From JANYCO01 sp035535995 (GTDB lineage: Bacteria > Bacteroidota > Bacteroidia > Cytophagales > Cytophagaceae), in assembly GCA_035535995.1 (NCBI GenBank), contig DATLOZ010000002.1:62001-126000 (forward strand): a stretch of 64,000 bases of DNA, in the 5' to 3' direction. Both the position numbers and the translations under genes were made by a program. The notes under the pieces are model-generated. The model saw only the letters and a list, made by a program, of their open reading frames with translations, was not told where the DNA came from and made no database searches. Every line of letters begins with the position of its first letter. The first letter of the stretch is position 1. This document shows positions 44,777-53,514 of this stretch, piece by piece.

Positions 44777-45817
44777 ATGAACGAAGAAGAAGACATCGAA
44801 GAATTTTCAGAAGACCCCGAACTCTACGAACATTTCCGGATCGTAATAGATCCTAAACAATCGATGATCAGGATCGATAAATTTTTGATGGATCGCCTGC
44901 CAAATGCTAGTCGCAATAAACTCCAGAATGGTATCGAGGCGGAAGCAATCCTGGTAAACGGTAAACCTACCAAATCCAGTTACAAGATCCGCCCCGGCGA
45001 CGTGATCACGGTTTCATTTCCAAAGCCGCCAAGAGACAATGAGATCCTTCCGGAAAATATTCCGCTTACTATTATTTACGAAGACGATGAATTGCTGGTG
45101 GTAAACAAACCTGCCGGCATGGTGGTACACCCTGCACACAGCAACTGGACAGGCACGTTGGTGAATGCGCTCGTTTATCATTTTCAAAATTTGCCCACGC
45201 ACCGCAACGGAGAAATTCGTCCTGGTCTTGTACACCGTATCGATAAAGACACTTCGGGTCTGTTGGTAATTGCAAAAACCGATTATGCGATGACGCACCT
45301 GGCCAAACAATTTTTTGATCATAGCATCGAGCGTACCTACTACGCGCTGGTATGGGGCGAGCCGGACCCTGCCGAAGGAACGATCCACGAATTTATTGGT
45401 CGCAGTCACAAAGACAGAAAAGTAATGACCGTACATCCACCGGAAAGTGAATATGGCAAGGAAGCGATCACGCATTACAAAACGATCAAACCGATGCGCT
45501 ATGTATCGCTTGTGCAATGCAATCTGGAGACTGGCCGTACACACCAGATCCGTGTACATATGAGGTATAAGGGGCATCCGCTTTTCAACGATGCAACTTA
45601 TGGAGGCGATAAAATTATTAAGGGTACTACCTTCACCAAGTACAAACAATTTGTAGACAATTGTTTCAAGCTTATCCCGCGCCAGGCGCTGCATGCAAAG
45701 TCATTAGGCTTTATTCATCCACGCACGAAAAAATTTATACAATTTGATTCTGAACTGCCGGAAGATATGAAAAGTGCGGTGGAGAAGTGGGAGAAATATA
45801 TTACTTCGGTAGACTAA
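44777..45817 (+). CDS. rluD: RluD-type 23S rRNA pseudouridine synthase
   Basis: I start at the ATG at 44777 because the longer frame overlaps the divergent gene. The 346-residue protein has an N-terminal S4 RNA-binding domain (RIDKFLMDRLPNASRNKLQN, VNGKPTKSSYKIRPGD) and the RluA catalytic motif LVHRIDKDTSGLLVIAK with the nucleophilic Asp. RluD modifies helix 69 of 23S rRNA. The S4 domain plus RluA domain is the RluD layout, although RluC is similar. Confidence 0.9.
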   Translation: MNEEEDIEEFSEDPELYEHFRIVIDPKQSMIRIDKFLMDRLPNASRNKLQNGIEAEAILVNGKPTKSSYKIRPGDVITVSFPKPPRDNEILPENIPLTIIYEDDELLVVNKPAGMVVHPAHSNWTGTLVNALVYHFQNLPTHRNGEIRPGLVHRIDKDTSGLLVIAKTDYAMTHLAKQFFDHSIERTYYALVWGEPDPAEGTIHEFIGRSHKDRKVMTVHPPESEYGKEAITHYKTIKPMRYVSLVQCNLETGRTHQIRVHMRYKGHPLFNDATYGGDKIIKGTTFTKYKQFVDNCFKLIPRQALHAKSLGFIHPRTKKFIQFDSELPEDMKSAVEKWEKYITSVD

Positions 45818-45824
45818 TTATTCT

Positions 45825-45881
45825 AAATAGGATGCCGGATACAAGATAGATCATTGACAATAATTATCAGGCATCCTATTT
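45825..45881. repeat. Inverted repeat AAATAGGATGCC between convergent genes
   Basis: AAATAGGATGCC (45825-45836) pairs perfectly with GGCATCCTATTT (45870-45881). The word AATAGGATGCCGGAT is shared with the element at 2231. It could end transcription from both sides. Confidence 0.7.
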
Positions 45882-45885
45882 TAAT

Positions 45886-46278
45886 TTAGTGCCCATGCCA
45901 AGAATTATCCTGCGATGCGCGGTCAATGCGTTCTTTTAATTCTTTTGAAACAGCCAATCCATATACCTTGCTATTCACTTTACTGATCATCTCTCCCATT
46001 TTCACGGTATGATTTTTATTGACCTGCGTAAAATAAAGATCTACATGGTCGAGAAAAAAATTTGCAAGTTCTTCCGTAAAGGCAATCACCTGCGGTGGTT
46101 GCTGCTGAAGCAAGTATCCTAGTTTAATCTTGCTCCAATTACTTTCAATCTGTTCCAGAAATGCTTCCGCGCGTTGATAAGCTTGCGCAGGGTTTTGCTC
46201 TTTTGTGTTCTTCTCTACAAGCTTTTGTTTGCCCAGAAGAATCTCGTCCATCAATGTTTGCAGTGAATCCATAAGCAT
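45886..46278 (-). CDS. Unknown soluble alpha-helical protein
   Basis: The 130-residue protein is helical and charged, without signal or membrane segment (LMDEILLGKQKLVEKNTKEQ, YQRAEAFLEQIESNWSKIKL). It starts 2 bp after the preceding stop; an ATG two codons later is possible. No family is recognised. Confidence 0.5.
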   Translation of the reverse strand: MLMDSLQTLMDEILLGKQKLVEKNTKEQNPAQAYQRAEAFLEQIESNWSKIKLGYLLQQQPPQVIAFTEELANFFLDHVDLYFTQVNKNHTVKMGEMISKVNSKVYGLAVSKELKERIDRASQDNSWHGH

Positions 46279-46280
46279 TT

Positions 46281-46763
46281 TTATTTTCGAATAAATTCAT
46301 CGGTCATATCTGGACAAACTCCGTCACAAAATTTTTTCACTTCTAAATAGTGAAAAGAAACAACTCCTGTACCTGTCGAATCCAGCACGGTAAACCATGT
46401 TGGTTTTTTTTCATTATTAAGATAATCGACCTTGATTTTTCGGAAGCGCGGGGTTTCGTTCCAGATCACGGAAGAGTCTCCATTGTTGAGCGCGATGGCG
46501 CATTCATCGGGGGTTAAGCCGCGGGGAAGCACGTAAGATTTCCAATAAATGCTTTTGCCAAATTTTTTGGGATGCTCGTAGATCGTAGCAGGCTCGTAAG
46601 GAGTGAGCGTTTCTCCGATGTTGAACAATATATCTCCAAGAAAATCTCCTTCACAGGAATAATTTTTGTATTCCGTGGTCCATTTTTTCTCAAATAAAAA
46701 TCCTGTAAAGAATACTAAAGCCAGACAGGATGAAATGATCAGAGGCAGTAAAAATTTTTTCAT
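46281..46763 (-). CDS. Unknown membrane-anchored or secreted protein
   Basis: The 160-residue protein starts with a hydrophobic segment (KKFLLPLIISSCLALVFFTG) that may be a signal anchor. The rest is polar with three Cys (YSCEGDF, PDECAIAL, FCDGVCPD) that could form disulfides. It sits 2 bp before the helical unknown gene on the same strand. Function unknown. Confidence 0.5.
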   Translation of the reverse strand: MKKFLLPLIISSCLALVFFTGFLFEKKWTTEYKNYSCEGDFLGDILFNIGETLTPYEPATIYEHPKKFGKSIYWKSYVLPRGLTPDECAIALNNGDSSVIWNETPRFRKIKVDYLNNEKKPTWFTVLDSTGTGVVSFHYLEVKKFCDGVCPDMTDEFIRK

Positions 46764-46884
46764 ACTATTTTAATTTTGTTGATTTGATAATTTATAAAAG
46801 TCAGGTAATCTATTTAAAAATTAGAAGATTACTATAAATCACATCCGCACATCCCCAAGGATTTATATCATCAAAATCAATTTT

Positions 46885-47409
46885 CTATTTCAACAGTTCC
46901 ATTTTCCAATCCGTTCCGAGTTTGTTCCGGATTCTTTCGGGGAAGGCTGCGCGCACGATCATGGTGCTCACGAGTCCGGTTCCTACAGAAATGCCCAACT
47001 TTTCGGCAAACGTAAGATCAGAATGTTTGTCGATCGAATAAAACAAAAGAATGGAACCTACTGTGATGGCTACGCTGGAAAGCGCTTGCAGATAAGGCTT
47101 GGATCGATGAAACTTGCGGAAGCCGGTAATATCTTTCAGGTAAATATATCTTATCTCTGTAAGCCCCAAATTTATTTTCCCCGAAGCCACCTGCGCGATC
47201 AAGCCAATGAGGCTGTCCTGGATAGAAAACACTACACCGGATTTGATTTCTTTTTGTCCGATGTATCCATTATAAGAAAATTTAACCAGGTCGCCTTCGC
47301 GGATCAGGATTTCTTTTTGAGTGGTTTTATTGGTAAACAACAATCCGCGCTGCGCGAAGCAAGGCAATAAAGACAAGGCAAAGAGCAGGGAGAAAACTAT
47401 TTTTTTCAT
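46885..47409 (-). CDS. Unknown exported protein with C-terminal membrane helices
   Basis: The 174-residue protein has a signal peptide (KKIVFSLLFALSLLPCFAQ), a beta-rich segment (LVKFSYNGYIGQKEIKSGVV, IYLKDITGFRKFHRS) and one or two hydrophobic segments near residues 112-150. No family is recognised. It is probably transcribed alone; a palindromic element lies upstream of it. Confidence 0.5.
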   Translation of the reverse strand: MKKIVFSLLFALSLLPCFAQRGLLFTNKTTQKEILIREGDLVKFSYNGYIGQKEIKSGVVFSIQDSLIGLIAQVASGKINLGLTEIRYIYLKDITGFRKFHRSKPYLQALSSVAITVGSILLFYSIDKHSDLTFAEKLGISVGTGLVSTMIVRAAFPERIRNKLGTDWKMELLK

Positions 47410-47420
47410 TCGTAAGATAG

Positions 47421-47515
47421 AAATTATGAATTATGAGTTAATGAATTATGAATGAGCCCGACAAAGGTATCAGCTATTTAATTCATAACTCATAATTTAT
47501 AACTTATAATTTATT
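47421..47515. repeat. TTATGAGTTATGAATGTTGAA-family element, copy 3, upstream of secA
   Basis: AAATTATGAATTATGAGTTA on the left and AATTCATAACTCATAATTTA on the right form an imperfect stem around GAGCCCGACAAAGGTATCAG. It lies in the divergent gap before secA. Confidence 0.75.
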
Positions 47516-47566
47516 AAAAGCTGAAAACTATGCCATTATGTCCCCCCAAATAGAATGGTTATTTAT

Positions 47567-47600
47567 TTGATAAAGCATTTAGAAAAAATCCCTAACTTTA
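47567..47600 (+). promoter_or_regulatory. Candidate promoter for secA
   Basis: TTG (47567-47569), a 23-bp spacer and TAACTTTA (47593-47600) approximate the Bacteroidota promoter. The start codon is 53 bp beyond. Confidence 0.5.
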
Positions 47601-47653
47601 CACGAGTGAACGGATATTTTCCATACAAAAGCCTTAAATAGAACAATTTAGAA

Positions 47654-50600
47654 ATGTTAGATTTCATCACAAAAGCCCTCACTGCGGTACTTGGTAATAA
47701 GTCGCAACGGGATCTCAAGACGATCCTTCCTTATGTTGCGTTGATCAATGAAGAATATACTAAACTAGCCTCTCTTTCCGACGACCAGCTACGAGACAAG
47801 ACACCGGAGCTGAAAGCCGCGATCCAAAAAGATCTTCAATCCATCGATGACGAATTGGCAGCATTGCACAAGCAAGTAGCCGACCGCCCTGATATGGATC
47901 TGAATGAAAAAGAAACGGTGTTTGGCAAGATCGATAAACTGGAAAAAGAACGCGATGCGCAACTTGAAGTTGTGCTGATGAAAATTTTACCAAAAGCATT
48001 TGCCGTTGTAAAAGAAACCGCAAGACGTTTCAAAGAAAATGGCAAACTCGTAGTGACCGCTACCATGCACGACAAGGCGTTGGCAGCTACGAAAAATAAT
48101 ATCGTGATCTCTGGCGAACAAGCTACCTGGAGCAACCAGTGGCTCGCTGCAGGCAACATGATCACCTGGGAAATGCTACACTACGATGTACAGCTCATTG
48201 GCGGGATCGTATTGCATCAAGGAAAAATTGCCGAGATGGCTACAGGGGAAGGTAAAACACTTGTGGCTACCCTTCCTACTTACCTCAATGCCCTTGCCGG
48301 GAAAGGCGTTCACATCGTAACGGTGAATGACTACCTCGCAAAACGTGACTCCGAATGGATGGGACCATTGTTCGAGTTCCACGGACTTACCATTGATTGC
48401 ATCGACAAACACGAAGCAAACTCCAACGAAAGAAGAAACGCTTACCTCGCCGATATCACTTATGGCACCAACAACGAATTTGGTTTCGACTACCTGCGCG
48501 ACAACATGGCGCGCGATACTGATGAGCTCGTGCAACGCAAACTGCACTACGCAATGGTCGATGAGGTTGACTCCGTATTGATCGACGACGCGCGTACACC
48601 CCTTATTATCTCCGGTCCTGTAGGCAAAACCGACGAACAGGAATTTTACGATCTGAAACCAAGAGTAGCGCGCCTGGTAGAAGCACAGCGCAAACTCACC
48701 AGCGATTATCTGGTTCAAGCTAAAAAACTGCTCGGGGAGAAAAATGAAAAAGAGGCCGGACTACCTTTGTTCAGAGCCTTCCGCGGTCTTCCGAAGAACA
48801 AGCCTTTGATCAAATACCTAAGTGAAACAGGGATTCGTGCCATCCTTCAAAAAACAGAAAATTATTATTTACAGGAAAACAGCAAATACATGCCGGAAGC
48901 CGACGCTCCATTGCTGTTTACCATCGATGAAAAAAATAACAGTGTAGACCTTACCGAAAAAGGAGTAGACTTCATTACCGGGGAAGGCGAAGACCCGCAC
49001 TTGTTTGTATTGCCGGATATCGGCTTACATATTTCCGAAATTGAAAAAGACAAATCACTTTCCGAAGAAGATAAGCTGATGCGCAAAGAAGCGCTGATGC
49101 AGGATTATTCTTTGAAGTCGCAGCGTATCCATACCATCACTCAATTGCTGAAAGCATATACATTGTTTGAAAAAGATACTGAATACATTATCGTAGACAA
49201 CAAAGTAAAAATCGTAGACGAGCAGACAGGCCGTGTAATGGAAGGCCGCCGTTATTCCGACGGATTGCACCAGGCTCTGGAAGCGAAAGAAAATGTGAAG
49301 GTGGAAGAAGCTACACAAACTTACGCTACGATCACTCTTCAAAATTATTTCCGTATGTACCACAAGCTGGCAGGTATGACCGGTACAGCGGAAACGGAAG
49401 CAGGCGAATTCTGGGACATCTATAAACTCGATGTGGTGGTGATTCCTACCAACCGTGCTGCCGTGCGGAAAGACATGCAAGACAAGGTCTACAAAACTAC
49501 TCGTGAAAAATACAATGCAGTAGTAGACGAGATCGTAGACCTTACTTCTAAAGGAAGACCCGTACTGGTTGGTACTACTTCGGTAGAAATTTCCGAATTG
49601 CTCAGCAGAATGCTGAAGCTGCGCAATATCAAGCACCAGGTATTGAACGCTAAACTTCACCAGAAGGAAGCCGACATTGTAGCCGAAGCAGGTAAGTCGG
49701 GCACTGTAACGATCGCTACCAACATGGCAGGTCGTGGTACGGATATTAAGCTTACGCCGGAATCCAAGACTGCAGGCGGCTTGGCGATCATTGGTACGGA
49801 AAGACACGAATCCAGACGCGTCGATAGACAGTTGCGCGGTCGTTCCGGTCGTCAGGGAGATCCGGGATCTTCACAATTTTTTGTCAGCCTTGAAGACAAC
49901 CTGATGCGTCTTTTCGGTTCGGAAAGAATTGCCAAGCTCATGGATAGAATGGGGCTGGACGATGGAGAAGTAATTCAACATTCTATGATCACCAGCTCGA
50001 TCGAAAGAGCGCAGAAAAAAGTAGAAGAAAACAACTTCGCCACCCGTAAGCGCTTGCTGGAGTACGACAACGTGATGAACTCACAACGCGAAGTAATTTA
50101 CCGCAGAAGAAAAAATGCTCTGTTCGGCGAAAGACTTCCACTCGATATCCTCAACATTATTTACGATACTTGCGAAGACATCGCTACCAACACACAAGGT
50201 ACAGGTGGCTATGAAAACTTCAAGCTCGCCGTGATCAGTACCTTCGGATTCAACAGCAGTATCGAGCAGGAGGAGTACAAAAAGAAAAATGCTTCTGATC
50301 TTGCGCAGAAATTGTATACAGAGGCAATTAATTTCTACGATAAGAAATCAAAAATTACTGCTGAGAATACACTTCCTGTCTTAAAAGATATTTTCAATAC
50401 CCGTGGGGCTACCGTAGAAAGCGTAGTGATGCCACTTACAGATGGCAAACGCCAGATCAACGTAGCCGTAGACCTGAAAAAAGCGATCAACGAAAATTCA
50501 TTGGAAGTAAAATATTCGATCGAACGCTATACCTCGCTGGCCTTTATGGACATGGGTTGGAAAGAACACCTTCGCGACATGGACGATCTAAAGCAATCCG

Positions 50601-51019
50601 TACACACAGCGGTATTCGAGCAGAAAGATCCATTGTTGGTATACAAATTCAAAGGTTTTGAGATCTTCAAGATATTTATCAGCAAGATCAACCAGGATAT
50701 TATCACCTTTATATTCAAAGCCGACGTAGCAGGCCGTGAGCCAGCACCGGTTCAGGAAGCACCAGTGGAAAGAAGAAAAGAAAAGATCAATACCACTAAA
50801 GAGGAAGCTGCTTCTGTTCTCAGCAACAACCGTCCGCCGATGCAGCAGAATGCTATGCCGGAACAAGAAAAAGTAATGCCGATCAAATCACAAAAGATCG
50901 CCAACCGCAACGACCGCGTGACCGTGCAGTATATGGACGGTGTAGTAAAACGCGATGTGAAATTCAAGACTGTAGAAGACGATATTCAAAATAATAAATG
51001 TGTCATTATTGAGGAATAA
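47654..51019 (+). CDS. secA: Preprotein translocase ATPase SecA
   Basis: The 1121-residue DEAD-box motor drives export through SecYEG. It has the Walker A MATGEGKTLVATL near residue 198, the Walker B VDEVDSVLIDDARTPLIISG near 302, TNMAGRGTDIKL near 690, and RQLRGRSGRQGDPGSSQF. Residues from about 325 to 480 hold the long insert in the preprotein domain that makes Bacteroidota SecA about 200 residues longer than E. coli SecA. The C-terminal zinc finger CxCx8CH is missing; it ends NNKCVIIEE, as is usual here. Confidence 0.98.
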   Translation: MLDFITKALTAVLGNKSQRDLKTILPYVALINEEYTKLASLSDDQLRDKTPELKAAIQKDLQSIDDELAALHKQVADRPDMDLNEKETVFGKIDKLEKERDAQLEVVLMKILPKAFAVVKETARRFKENGKLVVTATMHDKALAATKNNIVISGEQATWSNQWLAAGNMITWEMLHYDVQLIGGIVLHQGKIAEMATGEGKTLVATLPTYLNALAGKGVHIVTVNDYLAKRDSEWMGPLFEFHGLTIDCIDKHEANSNERRNAYLADITYGTNNEFGFDYLRDNMARDTDELVQRKLHYAMVDEVDSVLIDDARTPLIISGPVGKTDEQEFYDLKPRVARLVEAQRKLTSDYLVQAKKLLGEKNEKEAGLPLFRAFRGLPKNKPLIKYLSETGIRAILQKTENYYLQENSKYMPEADAPLLFTIDEKNNSVDLTEKGVDFITGEGEDPHLFVLPDIGLHISEIEKDKSLSEEDKLMRKEALMQDYSLKSQRIHTITQLLKAYTLFEKDTEYIIVDNKVKIVDEQTGRVMEGRRYSDGLHQALEAKENVKVEEATQTYATITLQNYFRMYHKLAGMTGTAETEAGEFWDIYKLDVVVIPTNRAAVRKDMQDKVYKTTREKYNAVVDEIVDLTSKGRPVLVGTTSVEISELLSRMLKLRNIKHQVLNAKLHQKEADIVAEAGKSGTVTIATNMAGRGTDIKLTPESKTAGGLAIIGTERHESRRVDRQLRGRSGRQGDPGSSQFFVSLEDNLMRLFGSERIAKLMDRMGLDDGEVIQHSMITSSIERAQKKVEENNFATRKRLLEYDNVMNSQREVIYRRRKNALFGERLPLDILNIIYDTCEDIATNTQGTGGYENFKLAVISTFGFNSSIEQEEYKKKNASDLAQKLYTEAINFYDKKSKITAENTLPVLKDIFNTRGATVESVVMPLTDGKRQINVAVDLKKAINENSLEVKYSIERYTSLAFMDMGWKEHLRDMDDLKQSVHTAVFEQKDPLLVYKFKGFEIFKIFISKINQDIITFIFKADVAGREPAPVQEAPVERRKEKINTTKEEAASVLSNNRPPMQQNAMPEQEKVMPIKSQKIANRNDRVTVQYMDGVVKRDVKFKTVEDDIQNNKCVIIEE

Positions 51020-51023
51020 AACC

Positions 51024-51536
51024 ATGATCCGTTCTTTTTGTATTCTTATTATAATCGTATTGTCCTGCGCATCCTGTCATTCGCAGAAAGTTATCAGCGG
51101 AGGACAAACAAGAGAGTACAAAGAAGACTACTCTTCTCTGCGTCCGAAATATGATGTGGTAGAGGAAAAGAAAACAACGGTGACGGTGAACACAACTGAC
51201 GTGGTTGTTCCTAAAAATGACATCAATAAATTTTTGGCAGAAAAACTGGATTCCGTTTATTCCTACAACTTAGGGATCACTTCTGCGGATGGATACAGAA
51301 TTCTGGTATACGTAGGTGCCAGTAGTGAGGAAGCAAGGAATCAACGCAGTTATGCCTACCAGGTATTGCCGCTCGAACGTTCTTACACCGAATGGAAACA
51401 ACCTAACTTCAAAGTGAAAGTAGGTGACTTTGTCGACAAGCTGGAAGCATACTACGCGTATTCCCGACTGGTGCAAGTATTTCCCAATGCCATCGTAGTA
51501 CCCGACAAAGTAAATATTGTCAGAGAAAACAAATAA
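51024..51536 (+). CDS. SPOR-domain-like lipoprotein
   Basis: I start at the ATG at 51024, 4 bp past the secA stop, since MIRSFCILIIIVLSCASC is a lipoprotein signal. The 170-residue product has a C-terminal domain from about residue 90 with GYRILVYVGASSEEARNQRS, FKVKVGDFVDKLEAYYAYSR and VFPNAIVVPDKV, which matches the SPOR fold that binds denuded peptidoglycan at division sites. It is co-transcribed with secA and followed 2 bp later by the amidohydrolase gene. Confidence 0.7.
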   Translation: MIRSFCILIIIVLSCASCHSQKVISGGQTREYKEDYSSLRPKYDVVEEKKTTVTVNTTDVVVPKNDINKFLAEKLDSVYSYNLGITSADGYRILVYVGASSEEARNQRSYAYQVLPLERSYTEWKQPNFKVKVGDFVDKLEAYYAYSRLVQVFPNAIVVPDKVNIVRENK

Positions 51537-51538
51537 GC

Positions 51539-52729
51539 ATGAGTCTTTCTGAAAAAATAAAAGAGATAGCCGCCCGTCATTCGGGTGATACTATTTCTTT
51601 TCGCCGTCATTTGCACAGCCATCCTGAGCTATCGTTTGAAGAATATAATACCGCTAAATTTGTAGCCGAAAAATTAAAATCATTTGGTGTAGAAACCACT
51701 GAAGGCGTAGCTGCCACAGGAGTGGTAGGATTGATCAAAGGAAAAAATCCGGGTAAAAAAATCATTGCCCTGCGCGCCGATATGGATGCACTGCCGATCA
51801 TTGAGCAGAACGATGTTCCTTACAAATCTCAAAACCCAGGCGTGATGCATGCTTGCGGGCACGATGTGCATACCTCTTCTTTGCTTGGTACTGCAAGAAT
51901 ATTAAGCGAAGTAAAAGATCTGTTTGAAGGAACGGTAAAATTAATTTTTCAACCGGGAGAAGAAAAAATTCCGGGCGGCGCTTCGTTGATGATCAAAGAC
52001 GGCGTTTTGCAAAACCCTGCTCCCGCCAATATTTTAGGGCAACACGTAGCCACAGCAATTCCTGCGGGCAAAGTAGGATTCAGACCCGGCATGTACATGG
52101 CCAGCGCGGATGAGATCTATGTGACTGTAAAAGGGAAAGGCGGCCATGCCGCAATGCCCGACAAAGCCGTGGATCCTATTCTCATCGCTTCTCATATCAT
52201 TGTAGCCCTTCAGCAGATCGTAAGTCGTAACTGCGATCCGCGGTTGCCATGTGTGCTTTCGTTTGGAAAGATCACTGGCATGGGCGCTACCAATATTATT
52301 CCCGAGGAAGTAAAGATCGAAGGTACCTTCCGTACAATGGATGAAGCCTGGAGAAAAGAAGCCAAGATCAGAATGAAAAAAATGGCCGAAGCCATTGCAG
52401 AAGGCATGGGCGCTACCTGCGAGTTCACGATCCTTCAAGGCTATCCTTATCTTCAAAACGAGCCTGAACTTACACACCGCATGAAGAAAGCCGCACAGAA
52501 TTTTCTCGGAGAAGAAAATGTGCTTGATCTGGACATCTGGATGGCGGCAGAAGATTTTGCTTTTTACACTCAACATATCGACGCCTGTTTCTACCGCCTC
52601 GGCATTCGCAACGAAGCCCGCGGCATTATTTCCGGCGTACATACGCCTACTTTTGATATCGATGAGACTGCATTGGAAACAGGATCGGGGTTGATGGCGT
52701 GGTTGGCGACTCAGGAATTGAATTCTTAA
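51539..52729 (+). CDS. M20D-family amidohydrolase (N-acyl amino acid hydrolase-like)
   Basis: The 396-residue metallohydrolase has RRHLHSHPELSFEEYNTAKF, ALRADMDALPIIEQN, CGHDVHTSSLLGTARIL, FQPGEEKIPGG and GKGGHAAMPDKAVDPI, the metal ligands and dimer domain of the HipO/amidohydrolase (M20D) group. It removes N-acyl groups from amino acids or similar compounds. The real substrate is not known. Confidence 0.88.
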   Translation: MSLSEKIKEIAARHSGDTISFRRHLHSHPELSFEEYNTAKFVAEKLKSFGVETTEGVAATGVVGLIKGKNPGKKIIALRADMDALPIIEQNDVPYKSQNPGVMHACGHDVHTSSLLGTARILSEVKDLFEGTVKLIFQPGEEKIPGGASLMIKDGVLQNPAPANILGQHVATAIPAGKVGFRPGMYMASADEIYVTVKGKGGHAAMPDKAVDPILIASHIIVALQQIVSRNCDPRLPCVLSFGKITGMGATNIIPEEVKIEGTFRTMDEAWRKEAKIRMKKMAEAIAEGMGATCEFTILQGYPYLQNEPELTHRMKKAAQNFLGEENVLDLDIWMAAEDFAFYTQHIDACFYRLGIRNEARGIISGVHTPTFDIDETALETGSGLMAWLATQELNS

Positions 52730-52737
52730 CAAAACAT

Positions 52738-52808
52738 TCTCAATACTGTTGCTGTTGCTCTTGCTGTCCTGCAGTGTGTCAGCAAGAGCAACAGCAACAG
52801 TATTGAGA
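52738..52808. repeat. Perfect 29-bp CTGTTGCTGTTGC hairpin
   Basis: Arm 52738-52766 is the exact reverse complement of 52780-52808, with a 13-nt loop. It starts 9 bp after the amidohydrolase stop. The same core word is in the element at 4885-4953 and nowhere else in the window that I can see. No T-run follows. Confidence 0.95.
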
Positions 52809-52825
52809 GAAAATTTTTAGCCACT

Positions 52826-53461
52826 ATGAATAAAAATAAACTCGAACGCATTTTTCTTGTCATAGGCGCCACCACTGCATGGTTCGCTGTAGTAATACAA
52901 CTCTATTTGCTCATTGCCAATAGTGGTCCTAATGTAATAGATGCCATCATCCGGTTTTTCAGTTACTTTACCATTCTCACCAACACGCTTATTGCCATAT
53001 GTTATAGTGCGCTCCTGTCTAACAAAAATTCTTCTTTCAAACATTTCTTCGCAAAGCCTTCTGTAAGAAGCGCACTCACGGTGTATATTCTAATCGTAGG
53101 ATTAATCTATAATGTAGTACTCCGCAATCTCTGGTCGCCACAAGGGATGCAGTATATAGTAGATGAGTTTTTACATACCTTTGATCCAGCATTTTTTCTT
53201 TTGTATTGGTTGATCTTTGTATCCAAAGCATCGCTTCGTTATAAATATATTTTCTCCTGGATGTTATATCCACTAGCGTATACTATTTATACGTTCGTAC
53301 TTGGAGAAATCACTAACTGGTATCCTTATCCTTTCCTGGAGGTTTCACAATTGGGTTATGTACAAGTACTGATCAACTGCGGTTGGGTGACGCTTTCTTT
53401 TTTGATTGTTTCGGTGCTGCTTGTTTCGGTTAATAAAATACTAAGCAGGAATCGAAATTAA
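52826..53461 (+). CDS. Pr6Pr-family membrane protein
   Basis: The 211-residue protein has about six membrane helices. The N-terminal part (FFSYFTILTNTLIAICYSAL) and VLRNLWSPQGMQYIVDEFLH then YPLAYTIYTFVLGEITNWYP are the marks of the Pr6Pr family. Its role is unknown; eukaryotic relatives (AIG1/ADTRP) hydrolyse fatty acid esters, so a lipid substrate is possible. Confidence 0.8.
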   Translation: MNKNKLERIFLVIGATTAWFAVVIQLYLLIANSGPNVIDAIIRFFSYFTILTNTLIAICYSALLSNKNSSFKHFFAKPSVRSALTVYILIVGLIYNVVLRNLWSPQGMQYIVDEFLHTFDPAFFLLYWLIFVSKASLRYKYIFSWMLYPLAYTIYTFVLGEITNWYPYPFLEVSQLGYVQVLINCGWVTLSFLIVSVLLVSVNKILSRNRN

Positions 53462-53463
53462 GT

Positions 53464-53511
53464 CGTCATTGCTTCGTCACTCCGTCTACGGCGGCGTTCC
53501 TCGCAATGACG
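53464..53511. repeat. CGTCATTGC...GCAATGACG palindrome between convergent genes
   Basis: CGTCATTGC (53464-53472) pairs with GCAATGACG (53503-53511), with GGCGGCGTTCC inside. The word CGTCATTGCGAGGAACG is a repeat seen in many bacterial spacers. It lies 2 bp after the Pr6Pr stop. Confidence 0.75.
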
Positions 53512-53514
53512 GGT

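Noticed and set aside
49055..49807. 250-codon antisense frame inside secA
   Set aside because: It is a shadow of the secA codon pattern, without ribosome site or recognisable domain.
52034..52732. 232-codon antisense frame across the amidohydrolase gene
   Set aside because: The amidohydrolase on the other strand has all family motifs; this frame has none.
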